Source: Symbiodinium microadriaticum (Eukaryota; Sar; Dinophyceae; Suessiales; Symbiodiniaceae). From it: a DNA stretch of 64,000 nucleotides. Made by a program: the position numbers and the translations under genes. Position 1 is the stretch's first letter; every line of letters begins with the position of its first letter. Of the stretch, positions 1 through 10,150 are shown one piece after another. The stretch is from contig LSRX01000348.1 of assembly GCA_001939145.1 (NCBI GenBank), forward strand, positions 339,150-403,149. Direction: 5' to 3'. Under the pieces are notes generated by a model. It saw only the letters and a list, made by a program, of their open reading frames with translations. It did no database searches and had not been told where the DNA came from.

Positions 1-798
1 GTAACAAGCCTCCCCTACATGGCGCTTGCACTGGAAACTAGAGCCTTGGAGCTCTTGGAACATGGCGAAGCCAGCTATGAAGATGCATGTGGCATTGCCC
101 GACAACTTCTGTCTCTTCACCAAGGGCCGGTGGCTCTGGGTGCCTATGTGAGGGTCAAAGCCGGGATCAGGCAGCATACGCATTCTTTCCCAGAGACGAC
201 GAGGTTTCTTGCGCTTTTTCTGACTGATGAGTTTCCTGGGGACTCTTTCCTCACGCTTCAGGTGCAGATGAACCGGAATCGGGAGCCTCACAAAGATCTT
301 CAGAACACTAGTATGCCATCTCTGATCTGCAACCTGTCTCCCTCTACACCAGGAGGGACGTGGGTTGAGGACTCGTCTGGGTCTGTGGTGCTTCCCTGTT
401 CAGATGGGAGAGTGAGGACTGGCAAAATCCTCACAGGGAGACGTTACCGGCTTAGTGCCCGCGATCTTTGGCATGCGACCTTCCCGGCTCTTGAGGACAG
501 GGTTTTGCTCCTGGGCTTTACTCCTGCCGGTTGGCAGCATATCCCTTCGCAGGACATGAGTGGCCTCCTCAGTCTAGGGTTTGTTGCCCCGCACCCGGAA
601 GAGGAGAGTCAAGGGCAACTCTCACGGTGGGGCCACGAGGCTTGTGTTCAACAAGGACTGGAAGCTTTTGGCTTCAGGACAGCCAGCAGGAACACGCAAC
701 CCTGGAGTCGTGGACGCCTCAAGTACTCGACTACAGAAGTGATCATCTGCATCTCCTCAGACGAGGAAGACGAGGACGTGATTGAATGCTTGGGCTAG
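1..798 (+). CDS. 2OG-Fe(II) oxygenase-like protein, retroelement-associated type (5' partial)
   Basis: The frame is open to the left window edge. The first ATG is at 19 but six further codons lie upstream without a stop, so the true N-terminus may be outside. Numbering from that ATG (259 aa), the sequence shows an HxD motif (His91, Asp93, in PHKDLQN), a Gly-Gly-Thr-Trp turn near 112-115, a distal His152 (LWHATF) and an Arg161 nine residues later. This is the order and spacing expected for the metal ligands and co-substrate arginine of the 2-oxoglutarate/Fe(II) oxygenase double-stranded beta-helix. Similar HxD/GG-W segments are, to my memory, common in dinoflagellate retroelement polyproteins. 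The C-terminus is acidic (SSDEEDEDV, 246-254). Substrate is unknown: DNA, RNA and protein hydroxylation are all open. The fold call is motif inference; a catalytically dead repeat-encoded domain is the main alternative. Confidence 0.6.
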   Translation, partial: VTSLPYMALALETRALELLEHGEASYEDACGIARQLLSLHQGPVALGAYVRVKAGIRQHTHSFPETTRFLALFLTDEFPGDSFLTLQVQMNRNREPHKDLQNTSMPSLICNLSPSTPGGTWVEDSSGSVVLPCSDGRVRTGKILTGRRYRLSARDLWHATFPALEDRVLLLGFTPAGWQHIPSQDMSGLLSLGFVAPHPEEESQGQLSRWGHEACVQQGLEAFGFRTASRNTQPWSRGRLKYSTTEVIICISSDEEDEDVIECLG

Positions 799-1490
799 CC
801 ACCTTTCTGCCTGCAGAATCACAGAATTTTTCAGAATTTACAGCATGTGTTGCATGGTTCCTTGAATTTAATAGCATGTGCTGATGCCTCATTCGCTGCA
901 TGTCAACCTGTCTGCATGTTCTGTATGTTGTTTGCATGTTTATTTGAGAATTGATGCTGAATTTATAGCCTGGTACAGTTTTAGGATGTCCTGTTGGTGC
1001 CCACATCTTATAAGATGCACTCCAGAATCCGTACGCGCGTGTGTAGTGTTTTGGCCTGGGCCCCAGTAGGATCACATGATCTTTCCTTGTTCGTTTTGGA
1101 CATGGGCACATGATGCCTGTGTTTTGGCTAATATGCAAGTCTGCCCTTTCTTTTAGACAGGGGTACTGTACAGGGGTGGAGTGTGCAACACGCTCTGCTC
1201 TTTAGGTCCTTGCAGAAGCCAGATGAAGCACCCAGGTACGAGCATGGCAATCGCAAAGGCAGTCTCCTCACAGTGGTACAGGTTTGTAATTTACTTTGTT
1301 TGGCTGCTTGTTTTGCACATGACTCCGCTCTTGCAGATGAGGACCATAAAGCAGCATGCACATGTGCTGCCTTGAGAAGCCACACCACCGCAACAGAGAG
1401 TTACAGTGTAGGAGTTTTAGCCCGCGGGACCACCCCCTCTCCCGGTAGACTCTACCTGGCCCAAGCGACTTCGAAGTTCACTCTGCCACA
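799..1490. other. Intergenic/UTR-like stretch rich in GCATG words
   Basis: There is no supported gene. The stretch has many GCATG/TGCATG words and several pyrimidine-plus-AG sites that could be splice acceptors (for example near 1214 and 1336). Short frames here show no recognisable domain. Confidence 0.5.
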
Positions 1491-1497
1491 CTTGCAG
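1482..1497 (+). promoter_or_regulatory. Likely 3' splice acceptor just upstream of the coiled-coil gene
   Basis: A pyrimidine-rich run ending in CTTGCAG lies ten bases before the ATG at 1508. In a dinoflagellate this fits either a cis-intron end or the acceptor for spliced-leader trans-splicing. No donor was identified, so the two cannot be told apart here. Confidence 0.4.
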
Positions 1498-1507
1498 TGT
1501 GGAAGCC

Positions 1508-2773
1508 ATGGATGCTATGCAAGGAACCTCCGTGGCCCACGAGCGTGCCGCATATGACGGTGCGCAGCAGTTTGCGGGGGCTGTCATCCCGCTACTGGAA
1601 CAAGGTCTGGCCTATCGTGATCACGTGATGGCTCTACTACTGGGCATGCTGCTTGCTTACTTCTTCGTGAAGTGTGTGCGGGCAGTTACACAGCGTGCCA
1701 CCAGGAAGCCCACCCCGTCACCTGCTATGGGTCGTGACTCGGGAGCTGACGGGGATGCCACACTGGCCACCAAAATTGATGTCCAGGTTATGTTGGAAAA
1801 CATGGTCCAGCACTTGGAGAACCGCCTGCAGCAGCTCACAGTGGGGTCCTCCGATGGAGGTGCGACCACTGTCACACTGTCTGTGGACACAGTGGTGGAT
1901 GCAGTCGGGCAGGCGATCAACTCCAAAATGTTGGAGCTGCGACCCTTCGAAAGGGTTACCAGTGCATGCTCTGAGGCGCTGAATTCACTGAATTCGACGG
2001 AGAAGGAGGCACTGAAGGAGTTGATCACCTTGCTAAAGACGGTCTCATCGTCCTTAGAGGACGCCAAGGCCAGCAGTCAGAAAGGGGCTGATCTGGCAGG
2101 GGGACACACCAAACAGCTGGATGCAATCATGCAGGCTTTGCAATCAGCAGGACAGACGGAACAGGCTCGCTTTGGGACGCTCGACAAGCAACTCAAAGTC
2201 AAGATGGATGTACATCAGGAAGAGTTGCTTGGTAAACTGAGTGCTTTTGAGCAGTCGTTCATCAAGACCATGGACACTTTCAACAAGGCCATGGCAAAGC
2301 ACGACACGGACCACAGCCGCCTCGAGATTCTGATTGCCAAGCTTGATGGGGTCGTCTCCAAGTTCGACAAGCTTCCGGAGAAGTTGATAGCCCAGGGGGA
2401 CCGAACAGAGTCCCTCTTGAGGGAGCGCACAAGCTCCATTCAGGAGGACGTGAACAAGCTCCTTGGCACGGTGAATGCGGCTTTCAGAGAGGAGGCTGGG
2501 CTTCACAGAAGCCACAAGGCGGCGCTGGAGGGAGTACAGCACTCTATGGCAGAGATGACGGCGGCGTTGAGCCGCCCGCCTGTTGATTCGGAGGGGGCCA
2601 CGCAGTCCCTGGAGGTGTGCAGGAACATTGAGGGGATCGTCACAGAGGCCTTCCAGGTCATCCAAGAGATCCGTGACCGTACGCCGGATCGACCCCCGAT
2701 GAGGGCACCACCTACAGGCCCGCAGCCCCGACCATGCAGCCACCTCAACAGATGCCGAATGTCATCGACCTGA
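1508..2773 (+). CDS. Membrane-anchored coiled-coil protein, unknown function
   Basis: I start at the first true ATG (1508); the frame is open a few codons further upstream, but only with a GTG. The roughly 421-aa product has one strong hydrophobic helix at about residues 38-57 (core MALLLGMLLAYFFVKC) followed by basic residues. That predicts a single-pass, N-terminally anchored membrane protein. The rest is polar, alanine/glutamate/lysine/glutamine-rich and heptad-like, about residues 80-380, consistent with a long coiled coil. No catalytic motif is visible and I do not recognise the family. The last 25 residues (Pro/Arg-rich) look like an out-of-frame tail: another frame continues with more protein-like sequence past about 2,710. 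It lies 0.7 kb downstream of the HxD protein on the same strand and may belong to the same repeated cassette, which is inference. Confidence 0.6.
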   Translation: MDAMQGTSVAHERAAYDGAQQFAGAVIPLLEQGLAYRDHVMALLLGMLLAYFFVKCVRAVTQRATRKPTPSPAMGRDSGADGDATLATKIDVQVMLENMVQHLENRLQQLTVGSSDGGATTVTLSVDTVVDAVGQAINSKMLELRPFERVTSACSEALNSLNSTEKEALKELITLLKTVSSSLEDAKASSQKGADLAGGHTKQLDAIMQALQSAGQTEQARFGTLDKQLKVKMDVHQEELLGKLSAFEQSFIKTMDTFNKAMAKHDTDHSRLEILIAKLDGVVSKFDKLPEKLIAQGDRTESLLRERTSSIQEDVNKLLGTVNAAFREEAGLHRSHKAALEGVQHSMAEMTAALSRPPVDSEGATQSLEVCRNIEGIVTEAFQVIQEIRDRTPDRPPMRAPPTGPQPRPCSHLNRCRMSST

Positions 2774-2928
2774 GCAGACGAATTCCTCCCCCTTTGCAGG
2801 GGGGAGGGATTCCCAACCTGGCCACGGTGACACTGGCGAGTGGACGAACGGTCTTGGCACCGGAAGAGGAGGTCTTGGGATTTTCCCATCCGTACTCTCA
2901 CTTGCAGTTTCAGCGCAGAGGTAACTAG
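2701..2928 (+). pseudogene. Frameshifted C-terminal continuation of the coiled-coil protein
   Basis: The +1 frame from 2701 is open and encodes a Pro-rich linker, then IDLSRRIPPP, GGGIPNLATVTLASGR and FSHPYSHLQFQRRGN. It reads like the natural C-terminus of the upstream gene, joined only if one indel near 2,700-2,720 is ignored. The interval is too short for an intron and I see no classical slippery heptamer. So a decayed copy or a sequencing indel is likelier than programmed frameshifting. The stop falls within GTAACTAG right after AGAG, which could equally be a splice donor (GTAACT at 2921), with a candidate acceptor at 3011-3012. Confidence 0.45.
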
Positions 2929-2929
2929 G

Positions 2930-4845
2930 AACCCATGATGATGCCTTGTGGGATTGTTTTGGCTGCAGCCTACCCTTTCAGTAACATTCTGTGGTATTGG
3001 TGTTGTTTGCAGGCCTGGCATCATCAGTTGAACTGTACTATACTTACATGTCTTGTGGCCCTGTACACTGCATGTCCGGACACATATGATGTCGAGTTTT
3101 CCTGCATGAAGGCACTACGGAATTTGTTGCATTTGCATGCTTGCCACCACGGAATTTAAATGTGCATGTGCACACTTTTGAATTTGCTGTTGCTGCTGCC
3201 TTGCTGCTGCAATGCATGCTTGCATGACTGTTTGTGTGAGTGAATTTGTCTAGCATGGATGCTGTATATGCATGATATCGAATTTGACGTAGCATGTGCA
3301 GCCAGATTGCGCGACACAGATTGTGCATGAAACCTTTTGTTGCTGCGCTCGCATGCAGTACAGTATGTGACCCGCTGCCACTGCTGACCCCCACAGTACA
3401 CAGAGCAATGAGGTGGCGAGGTCCCTAATCTATGCTTTTGGCCACAAGCATGTCCTTTCGCAGTTTTCGTTTGAGCCCTTGAGTGCACCTGCTGACTGCA
3501 TTGAGTAAAAAGACTCGGAGCCGTGGATCAGTCATCATAGCAAGCCAGTCTTGGTAACTTGTGTTGGCTGATTATGGAATGAGTGGCGTCTGCGCTGTTG
3601 CTAGTGTCGTTGTGCTGCTCGGCATCAGAAGGGTGTAGCTGCAAACCCACAGATGAGAGAGACACAGATGAGAGAGAGTGTGAACCATCACTCGGGCACC
3701 GCCCGACCGCAGTCCCACACACTCGCCGAGGGGTCGCTTGCCTGCTTTCCTGTTGGGTCGTCTTAAGGATTCCCACTTTATGTTATTTTAGCCTATTGTC
3801 CTGTTGTTTCTTTCTCCCTACCCATCGCCTTGCTCTGCTGCCATGGCCAACACCGCAACATCTGCAATCAGAGTGGCTCTGCAGTATGATGGATAACATC
3901 TTTGCAGTATGATGGATACCATCTGCAATGAGAGTGGCTCTGCAGTATGCTGGTTATGGATGGGATGACAGGCTTCTTTAGGGAAACATCATGACCCACT
4001 AGTGTGAACTGGATGAAGGAATCCACTGGACTTGCCATTTGCTGGCTTGCGGATCTGCTGACAATGGTGGTTTCTGGGCATCTGGTTTTTCTCCTTGAGG
4101 CAAGTGATTTTGCCCTCCGCACCAAGGAAGCAGGAGGCTGCAGTACTGATGAATGCGGACGCGATCACCTCCCTGATTCCGGTATCACTTGAACAGTGAG
4201 ACGACAGATGGGCCAACACCCCTTTGCATGGATTTTGAGGAGGCACTGCACGGCTGCATGTTGAATTTATGATTTTGCTCTGGATGAGTATGGCTTGGAT
4301 TCGTGGCTTGCCCCCGGATGAGACAGTTGAATTTGGTCACACTGCCCGGGGCCGCTGAATACATGGAACAACGAATTTATTCTGCATGCGCGCATTTGTT
4401 TTGCATGACCATGAATACATCATCGACACGAATGCATTGGGCATGCCTGCAGGCACTGCACTCTTCAGCTGCATGAGGATGCATCTGCAAGTATTACACT
4501 TTCTTCTGCATGACCGGTGACGCTTCAGAATACATTGCAATACATTGCTGCATGACTGAAGGAGCCGTGATGGCTGGGGCATCTTTGTCTGTGAGAGTAT
4601 TTCAACGATGTATACTAATTAGGGTGAAATCGACCTTGTCGCATGTCTCTACTGGTACTGATGACAATATCGGCCATTTTGAAACAGTTGAGGGCCTGTC
4701 TTGCGAGTCACAAGTGCTGTGCACAATGTTCTACAGCCAGTTGGTGGGCGACCCGGCTACTAGCTGGGCCATCCACCGTGAAGTTACAGTAGCAAGCGCG
4801 GACCTTCATCAGCCATGCCAGCCTTGTGCGAGTGTGTGAGTCGAA
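2930..4845. other. Intergenic, GCATG-rich, no telomere motifs
   Basis: About 1.9 kb contains no supported gene. It has frequent TGCATG words and a small tandem duplication at 3860-3980. A 109-codon frame at 4510-4839 has no recognisable domain. The segment is the last of the ordinary sequence before telomere-like repeats begin. Confidence 0.5.
3860..3981 (+). repeat. 61-bp imperfect tandem duplication
   Basis: The phrase ATCTGCAAT...GAGTGGCTCTGCAGTATG starts at 3860 and again at 3921, a 61-bp period with a few mismatches. A third partial GCAGTATGATGGATA lies between. Confidence 0.7.
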
Positions 4846-4914
4846 ACCCTCAACCCCTAAACCCCTAAACCCTCAAACCCCTAAACCCTAAACCCCTAAA
4901 CCCTAAACCCCTAG
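4846..4914 (-). repeat. Telomere-like tract (CCCTAAA/CCCCTAAA) at the domain boundary
   Basis: Mixed 7-mer and 8-mer units of CCCTAAA read on +. This is the first such tract in the window and marks an abrupt change from ordinary sequence to telomere-motif-laden sequence. Confidence 0.85.
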
Positions 4915-7470
4915 GAGTTGTGTTCATCTTTCGAGCTTGGGGGGTTCACGGCTTTAGGGCAGCTTCGGAGAGTCGACGTGTTGTTTTGTATCAGGGGCTG
5001 ACGTAGCAACGCTGCGTTCCTTGCCCCTGAGCTTTAGGGTTTAGGGTTTAGGTCTATAGGTCTGCGCTTGGTGTGTTTCTGTACTTTCGGCCCTCGTTCT
5101 AAAACTGCATAACAGGAGGCAGGAGACCTGAATAGAAGGGGTGGTCTTCACAGGTTTGCGTCTTTGGCCGCTAGCCGCTGGGTTCTTGTGGCTCTGTGGT
5201 TAGAATGCTCAGTGCAGGCCGTAGGCCAGCGCTAAGAGTGTGCCCTTGGCAAACACGGAAAACACGGAAACCGGTCCTGAATAGGCACTGAAGCAGGTGA
5301 GACGCTCAGCATTATTTCGGAGCCAGGTGCAACCGTCCAAACATTTGGGAGTTTCCGATCATAAGGGGTACCTTATTTGGGGTCCTTATAATAAGGATCC
5401 TACTATTTAGGGTACTGTGTTGGGGTCCCCTATTTTCGGAAACCCCCATTTCCTCAGTCGCCCAAGCAGAGAGGTGCTGCCAGCTCCTCATCGCAGCTAC
5501 GGGATCTGGAGTCTTCGCCGCCGAAGTCCCTTACAGATGTCCGGAAGGCGCGCCTCCGGTCTAGGGTTTACGATTCACCATTGTGTGTCATGATGTGTTC
5601 CGGATTCGCAGCATGCGTGTAGGAACCGAGCGAACTGCCAGCAGCCAACATTAAAGAGAAGGCCTGGCGAAGCAACTGATCCCTTTCCTGTGTCCTATGT
5701 ACCGCAAACCGCACTGACCCATTTTGCAGCAGGAGGTTTTAATCACCGGATGCTGCTTCATCCTGACATTCCGAGTTTAGCCTTTGTGCATGGCTACAGT
5801 GATGGTGAATTGTCACTGGGAGGGTTGACTTAGGACGGCCCCTATTTCATTAAAGCCCCCTATACTTTTCTAAACCCTCATAGACACCCTGAATAGCAAC
5901 CCCTTACAGAAGCCCGTTAATGGACCCCTTCTCTTAGTCAAAAAAAGAGCCCATTCCAATCCTTAAGGGAAGATCCCGGCCTCTGCTCCCATCGAGAACC
6001 AGTCCCTGACCCTGCGCGCAGTTGCCCCAAAGCATCCAGACAATAATAGTAGTCACAATACAAGATAAGAATAGGAATATAAGTAAACAGTTAGGTATTT
6101 TCGGTAGACTTCTCTCTCTTCAGCTCTAGGCCGCCAGCTTGCTAGAGATCTCAGGCCCATAAACCTTACATCCCTTACATCCCTAATGCCAAGCGTCATA
6201 GCTCTTACCCTTCAGCTTCACCCTAACCCACCCCCTTAACTTCCAAACTCTGATAACCGCAGAGCTCAAAAGGGCCATTCAAAAACACTAAACCCCTCAA
6301 CGCTCGAAGTGGGTGACACGAATGTGTTAAGCTTAGGGAAATTTGGGTCTCCACAGTTCGGTGTCCTTCGCATGAGGATCCCGAGTGCCTAGGCTAAGGG
6401 CTTAGGGTTCAGGGGCTTTGGGTTTAGGGCTCAGGGGCCTCAGGGGCTTTGGGTTGAGGGCGCAGGGTTCAGGGACTTAGGGTTAAGGGATACGGGTTGA
6501 GGGGTTAGTTTAGGGGTTTATCGTTCACGGTATCCTTCTGAGCAAAAAATATCCCTTCCCGTGTCTCGTAGTAGCAGCCCTGTTCCAATCTCCCCCGAGA
6601 TGAGGGTTTTGTGTTTACCTAAGGTATGGTTGATGATATAAATCCTGCATTACCCATTGCCATAAAAGGGAATTATACTTTGCTTCCCATAGTTTAGGGC
6701 CCAGAGGTAATGCAGGATCAATATCATCAACAGGACGCCCCGCAATTGTATGAATGAGACCATTTAGCCGCAGAGGTCTGCAGGGACATAGGTTTGACTT
6801 GGGGTTTAGGGCTTAGGCCTAGTTTGTTCAATCCAGCATAGGGGTTCGAGCTTGAAGTCAGAGTTTAGGGTTTGGGGGTTTTTGCCTTTACGGCCGCCAC
6901 AAACCCAACATCTACCGACAAAGACAAACATCACGAGCACCTTTTGAACAAACTGTTCTGTTAAACACACCAGCCTCAGTAAGCAACTTCAGAAAGCAAC
7001 AGCACTGGCTGCCTAAACACTAAACCCTAAACCCTAACCCCCTAAACCCTAAAGGAAAAAGCCGTGGCAGGAAGAAAGATTTCTGCCAATTGCTCGGCTA
7101 CCAGGTCGGGACCATTTGGGAACCCGAAAACCTAAACTCAAACCCTAAACCTAGGGTCTTTTGTGGCGCATTCATAGCTTCAAGGCTGCGGCCATGGAGC
7201 TTTTCCCGTTAAGGCTTGAGTGTGATGTAGGGTTGAAGGGGCTTCGAGCTCAGGATTCATTTTTGGGCAAGGCTTAGCGATTGGACTTTGGGCAGGTTGG
7301 GGTCTTGAGACTTCGGCTACACCCCAATACCTCCTGATTCCCAATCGCTCCTCGAACCCTAAAGCAAAGACTTAGGCTTGAAGGGCTCGTTGTTTGTTTG
7401 TGAGTCTCCGATCCCAACTCGTGCGAAACCGTGAACACTCCGCAATAGAACCCTTGTGATCGAGCATGTA
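4915..7470. other. Non-coding, telomere-motif-strewn sequence
   Basis: No credible gene is present. Isolated or short TTTAGGG/CCCTAAA words occur on both strands (for example 5034-5051, 6400-6530, 7020-7053, 7140-7152). One inverted-repeat element (6629-6731) is listed separately. Confidence 0.6.
6629..6731. mobile_element. MITE-like element, family A copy 1
   Basis: About 26-bp terminal inverted repeats: GTTGATGATATAAATCCTGC... at 6629-6654 and its near-exact inverse at 6706-6731. The whole is 103 bp. A second copy lies at 10984-11081. Confidence 0.65.
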
Positions 7471-7473
7471 ATA

Positions 7474-7535
7474 TAGGGGCTTCCTTATTATAATTATACT
7501 ATAAAGGACCCTAAAACCCTATTAAGGCCCCTACA
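7474..7535. mobile_element. MITE-like element, family B, internally shortened copy
   Basis: It shares the core TTCCTTATTATA-TTATACTATA and the right end ACCCTATTAAGGCCCCTAC with the full copy at 62915-63015. Most of the left inverted repeat is missing; only TAGGGGC is kept. Confidence 0.55.
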
Positions 7536-7789
7536 TGATGTGTACAGGCCCTCCAAGGCTTTCTGAGCCCCAGACCAGTCTTGAGCTTGCCGACTACGAG
7601 GCGAAGAAATCTTCTCCAGTGGTGAGTGGTCAGGCAGCCAAAAGGGTCGCAGATGCTCTCAGCAGACCTCAGCCACATCGCTTGTTGGCGAAAGTACGAG
7701 GGTTTGGGGAGATGCTGTTGGGCTTGTGTCCGATGGAGATTTGTGTGTAGAATTTAGGGAAGGCTTCGGGAGAGAAATGGAAAGAGGGC

Positions 7790-9695
7790 TTGGAATTATC
7801 GTTCAGGACTACACAATGGTCGTTTTGAAATGATCGAAGCTAAATCAATATACTCTATCACGAACAAGTGTTCAGACTGAATAATGGGAAGCAGCGAGAA
7901 AGCCGTACAAGAATCTCCGAATGCTTCCACCGAGGCTAAAGGGAAGAAATGATTATTTGTTGCGGCTTATCATATTTTGATAATAATTCTGTTCTTAGTT
8001 ACGATATTTCTAAATTTAAAATTCATAAATTTTTGGACTCTCACGATAATGATTAGAGATATACAAGATATGATCGTATGTTCAGCCAAAGGAGAGATTA
8101 TAAGATATATTGTATGGTACATGGCAAGATACCAATTATAAGATCTATATTTTCACGGAGGCAGAACGAAATAAAAATTATCTATAATATTAGTATTGAT
8201 TATTTTTATGGATCTTTATATTTTGGAATCTATCTTGGTCCAGAATATATAAATTTCTAAATTCATGAATTAATATGATTTCTGATAATGTTAGCTTTTC
8301 ATTATTAAATTTTATTATAAAACCATATTTTTCTCTACTATATCTAGAATTATAAGGTAAAGAATAGAATTAGTAATATGATTTATTTTCTATATGATTG
8401 GACCCACGAAAATTTATATATATATATGGATATAAAAGATATTCAGAATATTATGAAATTGATTATGAATTTTGGATAAGAGGTCGTCTTAGAGAAAAAA
8501 AATAACGAAAATTAGATACTTGAATATTTACGATAGGGAATTATTTGAAATCGAGACGATATATTTGAATCGATCGCTGCCGCCGGAGAAAAAATAAGAA
8601 ACAAAATAATCCATATACTTACTTACGAGTGTTGGATTATTAAGATGAATTTGATATATTGTCTCTTGCATGAATCTACAGATTGCTTCGAAATTCTTGA
8701 TTTAGATCGTTCGTATTGACGATTTTTGTTGTTCTTTTTGCACGAATCGAGAGCCAATATCCGAATATCTTTGGGTCGACCTAAGCTAATATCTTATATA
8801 TTTCGATAGATAATCTAATTTCTCTTCTTATTCGTATGCCAAGTTTATCTGTATTGGTAGTAATTCTCCTTCTCTTCTTTATTTATTTATTCTTTTCGGA
8901 TTGGACTTAGTTCGTCCTCGATTTTTCTGGCTCCATTTACGGCTGCCTGGACGACCTGGGAGCTTTCTTATAGAACTGATACCGAATACGGAAAATTTTC
9001 GAGCAATGAATTATTTCCAATCAGGAAATCGAGCTCGCGAATTTTTTTATTATTTATTTCTTGGGCAAATAATTCGTCGAGATATCTCGGTCTTCTAAAT
9101 CCTCAAGATAGAAAGATATGAAAGATATTTGATTTTTTATCTCAGAGAGATAAATGGAAAATCTATGCGTGCGACCTTTCTTCATCTTTTCATGATTTAA
9201 ATATGCCTGTTTCTCACGAATAGCAACCTACTTCTTCAATATTATAAATACCGACAAGAATAGTAAATAAATAGAAAACCCGATTTTTCGAAAACCAATA
9301 TATCGATTCGGTCAGAGCAGAAATATCAATAAAAAATAAATTAAATATATTAGACATTAAAAATTCCAATTTTCTATCTTAATATATATTTCTTCTTAAT
9401 AAATAATCTATCAGATCCTATATATCAAATTAAACAAGAATATATATTAACTATCTTAAATCCTCATACCTTTTCTCTTCAATCTATTCATCTATTTAAG
9501 ATTTGAATGATCTCATATCTTTATTTCATTTATTTCGTATAAATGCAAAAATAGCGCAATTAATTATATAATTCTATGCAAGAATTTTTTATTGATTTTT
9601 TAATATCATATAAATTTCGGATCGTTAATTGATATAATATATCCATAAAATATTGAAATTAAATTTTTTTGATTTGATATCAGAATCAATCTTGC
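7790..9695. other. AT-rich block, compositionally foreign
   Basis: From about 7,945 to 9,695 the sequence is strongly AT-rich by eye, unlike the GC-balanced flanks, and has no TTTAGGG/CCCTAAA words. The 7,790-7,945 lead-in is intermediate. Only short frames exist (for example 8078-8260 and 8901-9098) and I recognise no protein, rRNA or tRNA. Candidate explanations are a nuclear copy of organellar DNA, horizontally acquired DNA, or a decayed AT-rich element. None can be chosen from sequence alone. Confidence 0.5.
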
Positions 9696-10150
9696 CTCCT
9701 TTATATTGCGGCGCTCGAACCCCGTGCCGTGCCGTCCACCACCACATGGGATTAACGTTTCGAAGCTCTTATCAACGACATCAACCAACTGACTATGCCG
9801 AATTTATTATGCGCATCGATATCTCATGAGCATATCGGATGGAGGGGGCGATTTCCGGAAGCCCTGCAACCCAAGACAACGACGAGAGGCCGGCCCCGAG
9901 AAGAAGGGGAACACTTCGCTTTAGGCTGCGCTGGCGAACCCTACGACATGCCCTCCTTATTATCCTCTTATTCCTGAGACCCCTCAGCCTTCGGGTAAGG
10001 ATGCGTCCGAAAGATAGTTTTTCCAGCGCGCTGCTGTGGGTTGGAAAGCTCGGCTCAATCTGACTCCTCGTCCGGCCTCGATCGAGAGAGAGCTTTGGGC
10101 AAGTCGACGTAAAATTGAAACTCGCAAGGCCCGGCCCTGCGATTTCGCCA
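9696..10150. other. GC-rich non-telomeric segment adjoining the AT-rich block
   Basis: This stretch also lacks telomere words but is GC-balanced to GC-rich. A 60-codon frame at 9795-9977 and an overlapping 74-codon frame have no recognisable domain. It may be part of the same insert as the AT-rich block, since telomere words resume only at about 10,165. Confidence 0.35.

Noticed and set aside
4660-4690. GGCCATTTTGAAAC resembling part of the dinoflagellate spliced leader
   Set aside because: It shares only the GCCATTTTG core; the rest of the leader and its donor site are missing.
9700-9770. tRNA-like GGTTCGAG on the minus strand at the edge of the AT-rich block
   Set aside because: The neighbouring bases do not form the 5-bp T stem and no cloverleaf is evident.
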